Shown: positions 1-11,021, counted from the stretch's first letter. The stretch is 64,000 nucleotides of DNA from Allantophomopsis cytisporea (GCA_024752435.1 CP103035.1:1488001-1552000); one strand, 5' to 3'. The notes: generated from the letters alone by a model not told the origin. Numbers and translations: made by a program.

Positions 1-679
1 CATCAGTAACATGAGCTTGAAGGTTTGCAAAGCGGCGGCCCTGATCACCACTGGTATTGCGGCTGGCACCCGAGACATATGATGCAATTCTTGCTGGAGA
101 AGCGCGTGGTTGCTTAATTTCCTTAAGTGGGGCGTAGTCGCGCTTGCTCTTGTTGTCCTTTCCAGATCTTCTAATGGAGTCCTGGTTGACTGCTCTAAGT
201 GCCTTTCCGACGGGTGTAGTCATAACTTTGAAGTCGCCGACACGAACTGGTGGTGAGTTAATGTTGTCAGAGAAGTCAAGGCGTGGCAATCTGTTTGGAA
301 TGCGCTCGCGTGGCTTTGCACCGCGACCGATTTCAATGTTCATGCTGTCGTCGGATTCTCCACCTTGCGAAAAGTCTGGGAAGGCACGTCCAATGGCTGA
401 GGTGTTGATCATGAATTCTGGCTCACGACGACCAGTCCACTGTCCATATTTCTTAGCAGTGTCGCGAAGTTCTGGGAGTCTTTGAGAAAGATTGTCGGTG
501 TCGAGGTTGCGTGTAGACATAATGGCTTCGTTTTCAGGATCGAAGTCGCTGATAGTAGAGTCGGTACTAACAGTACCATGCTGGGAACCAGTTGAGGATG
601 CGAGGGAATCAATGGTTCGATTGAGATCGTGAGACATCTCGACTAGAAGTCTGCGCTGATGCTTCTGCTTGGGTGCCAT
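1..679 (-). CDS. Partial gene, N-terminal part of a probable Cep57/Ppc89-like spindle pole body protein
   Basis: An uninterrupted frame starts at ATG 677-679 and stays open to the left edge: 226 codons with no stop and no obvious intron. The protein starts MAPKQKHQRRLL, is polar and low in hydrophobic residues, and contains the motif INTSAIGRAFPDFSQGGE at about residues 92-109, followed by an acidic stretch and IEIGRG. From memory, an NTS-x-x-x-RAFPDFSQG motif is typical of the N-terminal region of fungal proteins with a Cep57-type microtubule-binding domain (S. pombe Ppc89 family, a spindle pole body scaffold). The coiled-coil part that would prove this lies outside the window. A second in-frame Met (MSHDLN, 635-637) is an alternative start. 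The coding nature is well supported by frame length and composition; the family name is an inference. Confidence 0.6.
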   Translation of the reverse strand, partial: MAPKQKHQRRLLVEMSHDLNRTIDSLASSTGSQHGTVSTDSTISDFDPENEAIMSTRNLDTDNLSQRLPELRDTAKKYGQWTGRREPEFMINTSAIGRAFPDFSQGGESDDSMNIEIGRGAKPRERIPNRLPRLDFSDNINSPPVRVGDFKVMTTPVGKALRAVNQDSIRRSGKDNKSKRDYAPLKEIKQPRASPARIASYVSGASRNTSGDQGRRFANLQAHVTD

Positions 680-3105
680 TGCGGCCTCCAAGTACCGTGT
701 GCACGTTGTTGTTGTTGATGATGTATGTTATGGTTGGAAGTACTCCGAAAGCCGTATGTTTATATAGCTGTACAGTCGCGTCGAACAAGTCTGGGGGGTT
801 TTTTGTGATAGAACTGATGATGCGAAAGCTGCGTGTTGACTAATGAGCAAGTTTAGAGTAATATAAAAGTGGTTTGTGTTATTGGTAGCTTTCGTGATGT
901 TGTATCGATGGCTTGGTTCCGGGGGAAGTGTAGGAGCAGACCTATGCTCGAGGTCGGGTTTGTTTACTTTCGCCAAATGCAAGAGCGCTTTGCAGCAAGA
1001 GCGATTTGCGACAACAACCTCAGGCATCAATAGATAAATAGAAGACTTCCAGGTGCATTTGTCGAAGGGCTCAAGGTATAACCAGGATAGCATAATTGTG
1101 GTGTTTTTTCAGATATCATATGGATTTAGATAGCTGAGCTCGCTGAAGAGAACATTGTTCTGTATAATTTTCTGGTTACAGACTTGATGCTCTTATTCGC
1201 AAAGCTTAGTTTGCAGCTGAAGCATTTTACTTTACGGTAAGTCATAGACTGCCTGTCCCCGCAAAACAAATGATCTGCCGTTAAATGCTTACTAGGATGG
1301 AGCAACAAGGCTGCTTGAGCGTTCCACCGTCATGGTTTCAGAGCTTCTAGCGAATCAAATAAATTCACATAAATCAAGCATCCAATAGTCTTGAGCATCG
1401 CATTAAACCGTTCGGGAAATTTGAACAAATATAATGCGAAAGATTGAAATTACTGACTTTGATCGTTATCATGCGAAATGCAGTGCCTTAGCTTCTTTTG
1501 GTTTTCGATTTCTAAAGCTAAGAGTGTTATCAAGGAAAATACTTCTGAAATATTGAAGAAGGGAGGCCGCAAAATGTAGGGGTATAATTGGAAGAGCATA
1601 TTGATTAACGGTTTATATCAAAGCACCGGTGCTGAAGAGGTTGAGACACTGCCACTACTAAATACTTGTAGAGTCTCGATAACTTCATAAGTCTTTAGGT
1701 ATGGATTATTAAGAGGTACAACTGACTGTATATATATGAAATTAGTGACTAGCTTGTGAACGCCCATCCCCTCGTCTCTAGATTTATAGTTAGTTGCGCA
1801 ACAATGACTCCTGATCAAGGTCACATCACTCAAAAAGCTTAGGAAGCTTCTAAATAGCAGTAAAGGCTTCTATGAGCAACAAAGTAGCAATTTACTTGGA
1901 CAGAACTGTGAAGCATCAGCGCATTCCATTGAGAGACTTTCTTGTCTTCGATATGGCGCTCTTGATATTTGTCGGCAGGTCGTAGCATTCTCTTACGTTG
2001 TATCTTTTGTTCGTATTGATACTATCATCATTTCATTCATTTCCTCTGTACCGTTCTCTCAGTGATTCAATACAGTTCTGTTTTGAGATATAGAAATACT
2101 GAACTCTTCGTGGTAAAACGTCTCAAAGCAGTTTTCGTGTCATGATCTGTAATTAAGGTGGTATGTCTGTTTATATTTACAAATCACTCGCAGCTGTCCA
2201 GTTCATCAAAAGTTCTCTTGGACGCGTCACCTCCCGAGCCCTAAGGCGCGCAGGGGACTGATACCTGAGCATACAAGCGGGTACTAAAGCCATGCATTAA
2301 CGTCTATATCGTAGTGAGAACAATCTGTCTTCTACTTATTACCAGTATATCTTCGCTTGATGTCCTGGAGTTCAGTACGAGCGCAATTCTCTTCCAGTCG
2401 GTTGTAGATCTCTCGTCATTGAGTACTTCATTATCATCAAAAAGATTTCGCCATGATTTCTATCACTTTTATCGTAAGTTCAATACAAAAAGATTAATGG
2501 TGTACATTTAGCCTTTTGCAGGAACAGAATAGACTATCTGTAGTTACACTGCAGCTGTATCTTGAAGTAAACAGAAAGTCTGCCTCTGTTTATGAAGACA
2601 CCCCCAGGTTCAACGTAAGTGACTGTTCAGGATTGGCCAGGGATAGAGCACTTGTTGTAGATACGGAGCATGGATTCTCGCAAATAGGCATTAATATATT
2701 CAAATGGGGTACTTTCATGGGACTTGAGATGATTGAACTGTGCTCTCTCTTCTCCAGACATGATGTGCCAAACATCTACCCTCAGTTCATATAGATGACA
2801 GTTTTTCTTGATATCTTGCACACGCTGCAGTCACTTCGATGGTTTGTCTCAGCTTGGCAGAAGGAGCACTTCGACTCTCATCAATGGTTCACCTCATCGC
2901 TTCTTAACCATCTCGGAGTCTTGGTATATTGTCCATTACTCATGAAGCATCTAGCGCCTATTCATCCCAAAATCCCAAAGGGTATATGCGCACCTTACCA
3001 AACCACATGACACTCCCCCGAAAGAAGCCAGATATCTCTCGACCTACAGATCCAAACCATGCTACTGCCGATACAACTACAACCTTCTCATCCCGATAAC
3101 CTAAT
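680..3105. other. Intergenic region, AT-rich, no convincing gene
   Basis: This 2.4-kb stretch holds only short frames with many stops in all six frames. It includes the promoter of the minus-strand gene at the left edge and the 3' flank of AME1. A minus-strand stretch at about 2627-2880 has a protein-like but frameshifted look and is listed separately. No tRNA or repeat array was seen. Confidence 0.6.
2627..2880 (-). pseudogene. Possible decayed coding fragment
   Basis: On the minus strand one frame reads SAKLRQTIEVTAACARYQEK and stops near 2790. A neighbouring frame then continues with LYELRVDVWHIMSGEERAQF and further mixed polar and hydrophobic residues down to 2627. The two pieces sound like one protein broken by a frameshift, with an amphipathic, helix-rich composition. 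No family was recognised and no intact start or end was found. It may equally be chance in a 2.4-kb non-coding stretch. Confidence 0.15.
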
Positions 3106-5129
3106 CTATCCCCTATTCTCAAGCGCCATTGCTGCTCGCTCCAAGAATTCGTTGAACTCCTTAATCTGCTTCAATGTTCCTCCCTCCTCACTCTTCGAAC
3201 TAGCCTTGGCAGCAACTTTCTTGAGAAGTAGTTCTAAGCCCACCATATCACCATCCTCGTCATCGTCCCGTGCCTTACCACGCTCAATGACTAGCTCAAT
3301 GTCGTGGACTGTACTATTCAACTGGTTTCGTTTCTGAATATGTTAGCAGGAGTCTCCTCGATTTCTCAGTGGAAAGAAAGGAGGAACATACCTCAGCCAT
3401 ATTAGCACCACTCTCATGCTTCCTGCGTACCTCATCCATGCGCAATGCAACATCCTCTCTCTCCTTCCGAATCCGTATAATCTCATCCCGCAACTCAATC
3501 CTCTCCTTCTGCGCATCACGAATCCGCTTCCGGAGACTATGGACATTATCAAGGCCGATAGTCAACTCGAGCAACCTGATACGCAACCCCTCCTGAAATG
3601 CTTCAACTGCTCTCATCCGCGTTTTAAATTCTCTTCTCAACACCGGCGCTTCCGCGTTCCTGCCACCCTCTTCGAGCGCATTGAGTGCCGACTCAATCAC
3701 TTCCTCTGTGATCTGTGCAAGCACATCAACGGGGTTAACACCACTACGTTTCGAGTGCGGGATCTCGCTATTCAAAATGTCGGCGTCGGCAGCAGATTCA
3801 TCGTAGAAGATGGGCTTGGTAAAGCGGTAGACTTGTACAGGGACGGATTCGCGATGGCGACGCCTTGCTGAATTATCCGAGTCAGCACGACGTGGTTTTG
3901 GTTTAGATTTGGTTGTAGAGGACTGAGACGGCTGGGATTGTGATGGTCGTCCCGGAGGTCTGGTTTTGGGTTTTGATTGTACTGCTGGGCTGGAGATTAT
4001 TCGTCTTTCATGCGCTAGTCTACCTTTCCGATTCGACTGCTTTGATCGAGATGGTGGTGTTGTCTCTATTACCTCATCGGATTTCTCCTCTGCCTCTTCA
4101 GATGCTTCCTCAGCGAGCTCATCCTCTTGATGTCTCGTGGACCTACGGCGCCTGGTTCTTGATAATTTCACAGCTGCAGCATCGTCATCAATTGCCTCCG
4201 CTTCTTCTCCTTCTCCTTCCTCCTCCTCTTCCTCCTCCACATCGGAGAATTTCTGTGATTGTTTCGAAACTGCTGTCTGTCCTGATTGCTCCGGTGACAG
4301 CTCATCAATATCCTCGCTGGAAGGTCTTGGTCTGCTAGTTCGTGGCGTGACTTCCGGCCCTAACTCTGGAGAAGCACGGGAAAGCACAGATTTCCTTGGA
4401 CGGCTTAGACGCCTCTTCTCTGACTGGGGTCTTGGAGAATTTGCTTGAACTTGTTTTGTCACAGTCGGCGATTCTTGCGGAGATAATACCTGTTCTCGTC
4501 GTTGCTGACTGCTCTGCTCCACGGACCGTCTTTGCCCACTGCCCGGTGCGCCTCTTGGACTTTCGGATACCTCTTCTACAACCTCTGCAGGTCGGTCGCG
4601 TTTGCGCTTTGTATTGGGTGTTCTTGTTATTTCAGCAGCAGAGGTAGTTGCTGCAACCTGGGTAGCCGCTGGAGGTGTTGTGGGCCCATTTGACCTTGTA
4701 GAACGCGGTTCGGGTTCATCTTCTCCTATATCATAGATATCTCTTCTCTGTCTTCCCTGTGATCGCGTACTTCTCGTAGATTGAGTCAATGGCTCCTCCG
4801 TCCGCTGTCTTTTCGAAGAGCTCTGGCCAGCACTGTCGCCCGGCCTGCGCTTGGCTGACGGTAGTCGTGGCGTCCTGGGCTGCTCTGATTCATTGGCCTG
4901 AGCAGAAGGTGATCTAGCTTGCAAATTGATATTGGGGTTTGCGTCCTCATCATGAGTAGATGGGGTTGGCGGCGCTGCTGTAGGAAACGCCAGCCCAAAA
5001 TCGACATTCCTGACTTGATGGGTTCTGCGCAATAATCATTAGTTATTGTACTAATAACTACTGGCATAGAATAATGACTCACTGAGCTCCCCGCAATCGT
5101 TGTTGCAGGCGTTCTTCTCTAGAAGCCAT
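3106..5129 (-). CDS. AME1: Inner kinetochore subunit Ame1 / CENP-U homologue
   Basis: Three exons are read on the minus strand: 5083-5129, 3392-5024 and 3106-3333. The introns, 5025-5082 and 3334-3391, are both 58 nt with GTGAGT and GTATGT donors. The product is 635 aa. Exon 1 gives MASREERLQQRLRGAQ; the RLRG-type motif matches the N-terminal segment of yeast Ame1 that binds the Mtw1 (MIND) complex. Residues about 30-400 are disordered, rich in Ser, Pro, Arg and Glu, with an acidic run near 279-290. From about residue 410 (VPVQVYRFTK), through SKRSGVNPVDVLAQITEEVI, to the C-terminal coiled coil (RKEREDVALRMDEVRRKHES) the sequence follows the fungal Ame1/CENP-U domain. The family acts in the COMA complex, linking centromeric nucleosomes to the outer kinetochore. 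It is divergent from EMI1, with 424 bp between the starts. Confidence 0.85.
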
Positions 5130-5553
5130 TCTGCGCGCTTTTGTTGTTTGTTGTATCGCGCGGCGACTATGGGGAGACGCGACAGTTCCCTCGGTCGTGT
5201 TACCAGGGTACAGAGGTGTGCGGCGTCATTGGAGTGAATTAAATAACCCCGCAATTCTAACAATCAATTTGACAGAGATAAATGTATTGAAAACGAAGCC
5301 ATGAAATCTTCTCAATCGCCAAATTTACATTTTATTAATCACTTTTATATTGGTCCAGCTTGACCCTCCACCTAGCCACAAAACAAAAGGTGCTGCTCAA
5401 CCTTGGATTTGCATCTGTAGCGGCGGGAGCTACCCGATTATCTTCATTCTGGAAGCATCACAGAAGCCGACTAAATAAATTGACGATCAAATTCCCATCC
5501 ACTTCAACCACCCTATTCAATCCTCCAGTTCTACCACTTTAAATCAATTCACC
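5130..5553. promoter_or_regulatory. Shared divergent promoter of AME1 and EMI1
   Basis: These 424 bp separate two start codons that face away from each other, so both promoters and both 5' leaders must lie here. Toward EMI1 the plus strand becomes pyrimidine-rich (CCACTTCAACCACCC) just before the ATG, with a Kozak-like CACCATGG. No transcription-factor site was identified with confidence. Confidence 0.6.
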
Positions 5554-6687
5554 ATGGGCTGGTTCTGGGGATCTTCAGACAGCAACAACACGCCATCAGG
5601 CTCTGAGGACCCATTGCGCAACCTCGACCCTAGCTTACGAGACTTTCTAGCCAAAGAATCGCCCGTTAAGTACAACTCCTCGAATCCGTCAGCAGCGACA
5701 GAACCCTCTCCCGCACCCGCCGCAGCCCCAGTAGCTTCAGCTACAAGTCCTGAATCCACCGCCGCCGCCGAGACAGATGAGCCCAAAGTCCCGGCGCAAA
5801 GCCTGTACCAAGACGGGCGCTATGCACATCTCTGGAAAACGTACCAGTCACAAACTGAGGCGGAAGCTGCCGTGAAGTCTGATCAGGAGAAAATAGACGA
5901 TGTGCTAGAAGGCTATAAGTACCGGAAGGCTGAGATCGGGCGTGCCGCTCTCGAAAACTGCGCGCTTGAGCAGTGGGAAGTAAATGAGTGTTTCCGGAAC
6001 GGCGCCTGGGCAGATAGAGTTATGTTGTGCCGGAAGCAGAATAGGGAGCTGGAGAGATGCTATATGATGCAGTCTGTAAGTTGCTCTTGGTGTAGCACCC
6101 GGTGATTGCTCAACAAGTGTTTTGGTATTGTTGGAGTGTGGAGTGATGAAACATAGCATACTGATAAATCGCAGAAATTCCTCAAGGCCCTTGGATACTT
6201 ATCAACTTTTAACCAGCCTGACGTCGATGAGAAGATTCAGATGCACGCCGATAAGCTGTATCACCGAATGCTGGACCAAGAGGTAGCCATCGAGGCTGCC
6301 AAAGAAGCCGGGCAGGTAGCGCCATCCTTTCCTCCACTATTATCCACACCTGTGTCTGCCTCAACCAAGTCTGCCGATGCCAAGAGGCAAGTGCCATCAT
6401 CCCCTATTCTGGCTTCAGATATCCCGCAACCTACAGCCCCAGATGTCAAGCCATCTGAGCTATCACCCGCCGTGCAAGCACAGCTGAAGAAGCGCCTCGA
6501 CGGCCTGGAGGATAAGGAGCGACTGGTAGAGGAGCAGGCTATCGCAGCAGAGATCCGGGCTGGCGAAGAGGTTGCAGGGCAGCTTGGGAAAATTTATGCG
6601 AAGCAGGAAGAAGAGAGAAAGATTCGGAGGGAACAGGGCAAGGAGACGCTTGGGGATAGGCTTTCGTCAATCTTTGGGGGGAGGTGA
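5554..6687 (+). CDS. EMI1: Twin CX9C protein, Emi1-like (early meiotic induction / DUF3128 family)
   Basis: There are two exons, 5554-6075 and 6175-6687, joined in phase 0 across a 99-nt intron (GTAAGT...GCAG), giving 344 aa. The start sits in CACCATGG. The N-terminus MGWFWGSS, then LRNLDPSLRDFLAKESPVKY, is typical of the fungal Emi1 family. Cysteines C136, C146, C159 and C169 form two CX9C motifs in a predicted helical hairpin. This is the signature of small proteins oxidised in the mitochondrial intermembrane space by Mia40, and yeast Emi1 is linked to mitochondrial function and early meiotic gene induction. The hairpin is followed by KFLKALGYLS, a Pro/Ser-rich linker, and a charged helical tail (KERLVEEQAIAAEIRAGEEV). 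The C-terminal extension of about 170 residues makes it larger than the yeast protein. The intron has an in-frame TGA, so retention would truncate the protein just after the CX9C pair. Confidence 0.8.
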
Positions 6688-7784
6688 AAGGATATGGAAT
6701 TGTGGATATTAGATTGAGGATGTATATTGGATGTCAGGAAGGGAGTTGGCGTTGGGGATTTATGGAAAAACTATATACTATGAATCATCGCTTCTTTATG
6801 GATGCTGAAAATGTAGGTAAGGTGCAAATGTGCGCTTTGTAAATCAAGAACAGCCAATATCATCCACCGAAGAATATTGCCTGGTGACGCATAGATTCTG
6901 GCCGTAAACACCGCCGTATATACTGCTAGAAATCATGTCAACGTGGTTAATATTAGAGTGAAATCCTCCACATATGAAGTCTCCCGAAGGAAATTTGGGA
7001 TTTCGACTAAGAGCCTGATCGAGTCGCAAAAACATCCAAGATCTCTTAGGAGGCAAATATACTATTACTGTTATCATCTGCTAGTCTCGCACCATCACTT
7101 GCAATTTTCTTTACCACCATGCTTGCGCCACTTACCGTGTGAAAGAAGCTCAGATAGCAAAATAGAAGAGCATAGTCAGAAAGCGAGAAGGGGATCCCCT
7201 TAAACTTAGCATTACAGCTTGTAGTACCAGCGAGTGAACATTTCTCCTCAGAATCTAAGAACAAGTGAAATGGGTCTTGAGAGCCACTGATACAACCAAA
7301 CTCAACACATCGATGAGAAATGGACAAGTGTTCTCAATGAAACTTCAGAAGGATTCCACCACACAATCGACGCAAGTGTTTCGTCACTTTCATCAGCATC
7401 ACCATCAATCCATCTCACACCCATTTACGATACGTTTGATTCTGTTAGCCTTCATAGTAATACAATGATACTCTAAAGCTTTCATATTGCTCACGAAACA
7501 TGATATGATACACAAATAATTCTTTACGAGAAACTGGTTACTGTAGTCTCTTACGTACTAGATCGAAACCAGAAATAATAAAGGAGTACTTGTAACGGCG
7601 ACAAGCAGTTAAACTACAATAAAGAGTAAATTGGTGCTGATTTCACAAATGTTAATCATAACAGGTAGCAATATTGGAGGGATCGTAGTTTGTAGAACAA
7701 TAAAAGCCGGATATCCACAAGTCAAGCCAATGGAGGAAAGTGGAATATCAATCATCTTCATCAAGCCTTAAGTCATTCCCATAT
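6688..7784. other. Convergent 3' intergenic region of EMI1 and DIS3
   Basis: This 1.1-kb AT-rich stretch lies between two converging genes. It holds only short unsupported frames. It must contain both polyadenylation regions; A/T-rich stretches with AATAAA-like words (for example ACAATAAAAG near 7698 and GAAATAATAAAGG near 7572) are present. No RNA gene or repeat was seen. Confidence 0.55.
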
Positions 7785-10700
7785 CTATTGACAATCCTTA
7801 ATCAACTCCAACTTCACCTTCCTCTTTCCGGTACTCTCCTCCTTAACATCACTAATCCGCACGACAACCTTCTCAAAAAGCTCCACCTTGCAAACGCGAC
7901 TGCCACTCGTCCTCAACACGTAGTTATCTGCATCAAACTCCGCCTCTGGTTCCACATCCGCAAGGTCTCTCAGGCGAATAAGACTCTCGATACCAAACCT
8001 TGGCACGAAGACCACGAACCCGTTGCTGAAGACCTTCATGACAAAGCCCTCCTCATCCACAATCCGACCCTTAAGTGCCTGGCCAACATAGTACTCGATA
8101 GAAGCGCGGCCAGCCTGCTGCGCATTGCGATGGCGCACATTGATATTCTTGCAGACAGCCTCGAGCTTGCCCTTCGAGCGGACGGAGGCATCGAGCACCT
8201 CGTAGTCGATAGCTGCTGCGAGCTGTCTGTGGGCAACGAGATCGGCATATCTGCGGATTGGCGACGTGAAATGTGTGTAGATCTCTGACGCGAGACCATA
8301 ATGACGGAATTCGGGGTAGGCCTGGGTACCCGAGCAGAAATACTCAGCGGACATCATGCAGCGTGTGCCCATGATGCGGACAAGGGTGTTGAAGAAGGGT
8401 TCCTTGGGGTCAACACATGCATCCAGAGAGTCAGCAAGGGCCTTGGAGGAGTCGGTGCGGAGCTCGAGACCACGCTTTACTTTGAGCTGGTTAGAGAGCT
8501 CTTCGAAGTTTGATTTTGGAGGAGCGGCGTGGCGGCGGAGCATGGCGGTTTGTGGGAAGGCTTCGTAGATCTTGCTAGCAACGCTGATATTGGCGAGAAG
8601 CATAAACTCTTCGACAAGGGAGTTGGTGTCGAGTAGTTCTTTGGTCTTGACATCAATGGGGTCGGAGGTCTCGGATTCGGTCTGCACCTTGACTTCTGGA
8701 GAGGATAGACTTAGAGCTCCGGCGTCCATACGCTTTTGCTTCAATTTCTTGGAAAGCATGAGGAGCGTACGCATGCCGTTGGTCAACTCATCTTGTTGTG
8801 ATGCATCATCGATTCTGATCTGTGCTTGCTCGTAACTGAATGCTTCTCTTGACTTGATGACCGACTTGAAAAACCTTGAACTGACAATATCAGCATCGGG
8901 AGTGACCTCCCAGATAGTTGAGAAGGCGTAGCGCTCAACATATGGCTTGAGCGAGCACAAATCTGTACCAAGCAGCATGGGCAACATGTCAATTCGCTTA
9001 TCAACCAAGTAGACCGTCGTTCCACGAATACTAGCTTCAGCATCCATAGCATTGTTAGGCTTTACAAAGTGAGACACGTCTGCGATGTGCACACCAACTT
9101 CGAAGTTGCCGTTCGGTAATGGTTTCGCATGAAGAGCGTCATCGATATCTTGGCAACCAACAGGATCAATACTGCAAATCTGGACATCTCGCAGATCGGT
9201 TCTGTCCTTCCATCCAGGATCGTCCATGCTGACTGGAACCTTCCAATCGTGTCCTTCCTTTGGCAAACAGTCCAGAACAGTCTTGGGAAATGGTCTGTAT
9301 TGAACATCATACTCAAGCAATAGAGCCTCAGTCTCAGCTCCCTTGGTCTCCAACTCTCCTAAAGATCGGACAAAATGACCAACCGGATATCTGGACTCTC
9401 TGTCCCAAGAGTCGATAGTGACAAGCACACGCTTTCCAATAAGCTCTCCAGCTTGTCTGGTGCGGACACGAATCTTTGGGATTCGCTTGTCCATAGGAAT
9501 GAGGAACACAGTTTGTTGCTTGCGACCCTGCTTAACAGAGTCGCTGACAGAAGATGTATCGACATGACCAACGTACTGTCTCCAATTTCTCTTCACAACA
9601 CCTACAACTCTCGCGGTAGGCTGTGGGCGACCCTCTGTGCTCTTGCTTTGTGTCTTCTTCACTTCTTCTTGAAGTGCTCTTCGCTCCTGTTCCGTAACAA
9701 CTGCTTCTCCATCCTCAGCATCCGGATTCTCATCCTTGTTAAGTGTTTCCTCCTCAATAATCTTCGATGATGGTGCTTTCCACTGGTCTTTTGGAAGAAC
9801 TTCGATGACTACTACATCTCCTTGAACTGCTCTGTTAATATTGTCTCGGCCGAGAATAATGAGCGACTTGTCGAACGAAGGTACATGGATAGAACCTTCT
9901 AAATAGTTATATGGCGAAACGTTAAAGATACCCTGGTGAAGAGTTCCATTCTTGACACCAGTCATCATTTTAGATAATGAGTAGTGTTCCTTGTACAGAT
10001 TCTGTACAGTTTTGGCGTCCTTCGATTCCCGCTGGTCCTTGGCGGCACTGATCATATCTAACAATCGGTCTGCATCCTCAAGACCACCAACATACTCTTT
10101 CAATCCACAAGCATCAATACCCTCTTCTTTCGCCTTGCGCAGGTTCTCCTTATCATCGCTAAGCATAACCACAGCGGGGCATTTATCAGGTTTGCCACCA
10201 GCAGCCTTGACGGCCTTCTGCAAGTGCTCAGAGTACCAACTAACAGCCTTTCGCACAGCTCTGTCATTTCTATCATTGATTGTCTCTCCAGCCTCCCGCA
10301 CAATGTACGTCTCTAATCGGAAATCGTTGAAAAACACATAGAATCGCTTGTCTTCGCTCTTGGTGAGGCCAATGAGGCGGTTGTAGAGTGGTAACGATCT
10401 GTTGCGCAGCTCTTCGAGCACAGTCTGGAGAATAACAACGTCATAGAAGGCCGAGGTCTGTTCAAAGACGTCAAGCGCGTTCAAAAGGGCATTCGTATCC
10501 GGTATTAAGTAATGGCCGCGAGGGTAGGCTTTGGTGCCCGCGGGCTTCTCTGACAAGACGAACGGCGCAACTGCAAGATTATCAGTACACATACAAAGCG
10601 CATGTAAAGATGTATTGAGAGGGGACATACCAACACCAGCGGCGTCCTTAGGAGCGGTAGCAAGACAAGCCGTGCATAGTCTCGATGAGCACGGAATATC

Positions 10701-10826
10701 TTGACGGAGATATAACTCGCGCACAATCTTCTGAACTTTCCCACTCTTCGTCGATCGGACAAAAACCTTGCTGGAAATATTGCTGGCAAAGGGATCTGAG
10801 CCCAGTGACCTTTTAAGACTGGTCAT
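7785..10826 (-). CDS. DIS3: Exosome catalytic subunit Dis3/Rrp44 (PIN endonuclease and RNB 3'-5' exoribonuclease)
   Basis: The frame is open for 1013 codons from ATG 10824-10826, but a 60-nt stretch (10571-10630, GTATGT...TTGCAG) looks like a 3n intron without stop. Its removal gives 993 aa and joins AAGV to VAPFVLSEKP. The CR3 cysteine motif C46-x4-C51-x2-C54 is present. The PIN domain keeps the acidic residues of the endonuclease site: LIPDTN, VLEELRNRS, NDRNDRAVRKA and MLSDDKENL. Cold-shock domains and the RNB domain follow. The RNB active site CSIDPVGCQDIDDALHA has all four aspartates, followed by GVHIADVSHFV and TSPIRRYADLVAHRQ. An S1 domain with basic residues ends the protein. Dis3 is the main nuclease of the nuclear and cytoplasmic exosome. 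Both active sites appear intact. It is convergent with EMI1. Confidence 0.96.
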   Translation of the reverse strand: MTSLKRSLGSDPFASNISSKVFVRSTKSGKVQKIVRELYLRQDIPCSSRLCTACLATAPKDAAGVGMSPLNTSLHALCMCTDNLAVAPFVLSEKPAGTKAYPRGHYLIPDTNALLNALDVFEQTSAFYDVVILQTVLEELRNRSLPLYNRLIGLTKSEDKRFYVFFNDFRLETYIVREAGETINDRNDRAVRKAVSWYSEHLQKAVKAAGGKPDKCPAVVMLSDDKENLRKAKEEGIDACGLKEYVGGLEDADRLLDMISAAKDQRESKDAKTVQNLYKEHYSLSKMMTGVKNGTLHQGIFNVSPYNYLEGSIHVPSFDKSLIILGRDNINRAVQGDVVVIEVLPKDQWKAPSSKIIEEETLNKDENPDAEDGEAVVTEQERRALQEEVKKTQSKSTEGRPQPTARVVGVVKRNWRQYVGHVDTSSVSDSVKQGRKQQTVFLIPMDKRIPKIRVRTRQAGELIGKRVLVTIDSWDRESRYPVGHFVRSLGELETKGAETEALLLEYDVQYRPFPKTVLDCLPKEGHDWKVPVSMDDPGWKDRTDLRDVQICSIDPVGCQDIDDALHAKPLPNGNFEVGVHIADVSHFVKPNNAMDAEASIRGTTVYLVDKRIDMLPMLLGTDLCSLKPYVERYAFSTIWEVTPDADIVSSRFFKSVIKSREAFSYEQAQIRIDDASQQDELTNGMRTLLMLSKKLKQKRMDAGALSLSSPEVKVQTESETSDPIDVKTKELLDTNSLVEEFMLLANISVASKIYEAFPQTAMLRRHAAPPKSNFEELSNQLKVKRGLELRTDSSKALADSLDACVDPKEPFFNTLVRIMGTRCMMSAEYFCSGTQAYPEFRHYGLASEIYTHFTSPIRRYADLVAHRQLAAAIDYEVLDASVRSKGKLEAVCKNINVRHRNAQQAGRASIEYYVGQALKGRIVDEEGFVMKVFSNGFVVFVPRFGIESLIRLRDLADVEPEAEFDADNYVLRTSGSRVCKVELFEKVVVRISDVKEESTGKRKVKLELIKDCQ
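10571..10630 (-). other. Predicted 60-nt stopless intron in DIS3
   Basis: On the minus strand the segment starts GTATGT and ends CTTGCAG, has a CTGAT branch-like word, and is exactly 20 codons with no in-frame stop. The 20 residues it would add (GMSPLNTSLHALCMCTDNL plus one) interrupt the region between the CR3 cysteine motif and the PIN domain and have no counterpart I recall in Dis3 proteins. Splicing is therefore preferred, although the reading frame alone cannot decide it. Confidence 0.7.
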
Positions 10827-10998
10827 AATGGCGGGATATGGATGTGTTGTGCGGGGGAAGTAATTTTCGAAGACCCAGTTGAGCTTCTTTCTGATATCAT
10901 ACCCACATCCAGGTACATTTCTGGCAGAATTCTTATTTTGCTAAGGCGGTGATGGATATTTGTCACGTGTACCAAACCGGAAATGGTTGCCGATGCCA

Positions 10999-11021
10999 TG
11001 ATGCTTTAGCCTAAGGCATCA
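10999..11021. repeat. Quasi-palindrome upstream of DIS3
   Basis: The sequence TGATGC-T-TTAG-C-CTAA-G-GCATCA reads as an inverted repeat with one T:G position and a single central base. A further GGCATCA follows within 20 bp. It lies about 170 bp upstream of the DIS3 start codon, where a promoter element would be plausible. Confidence 0.5.
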
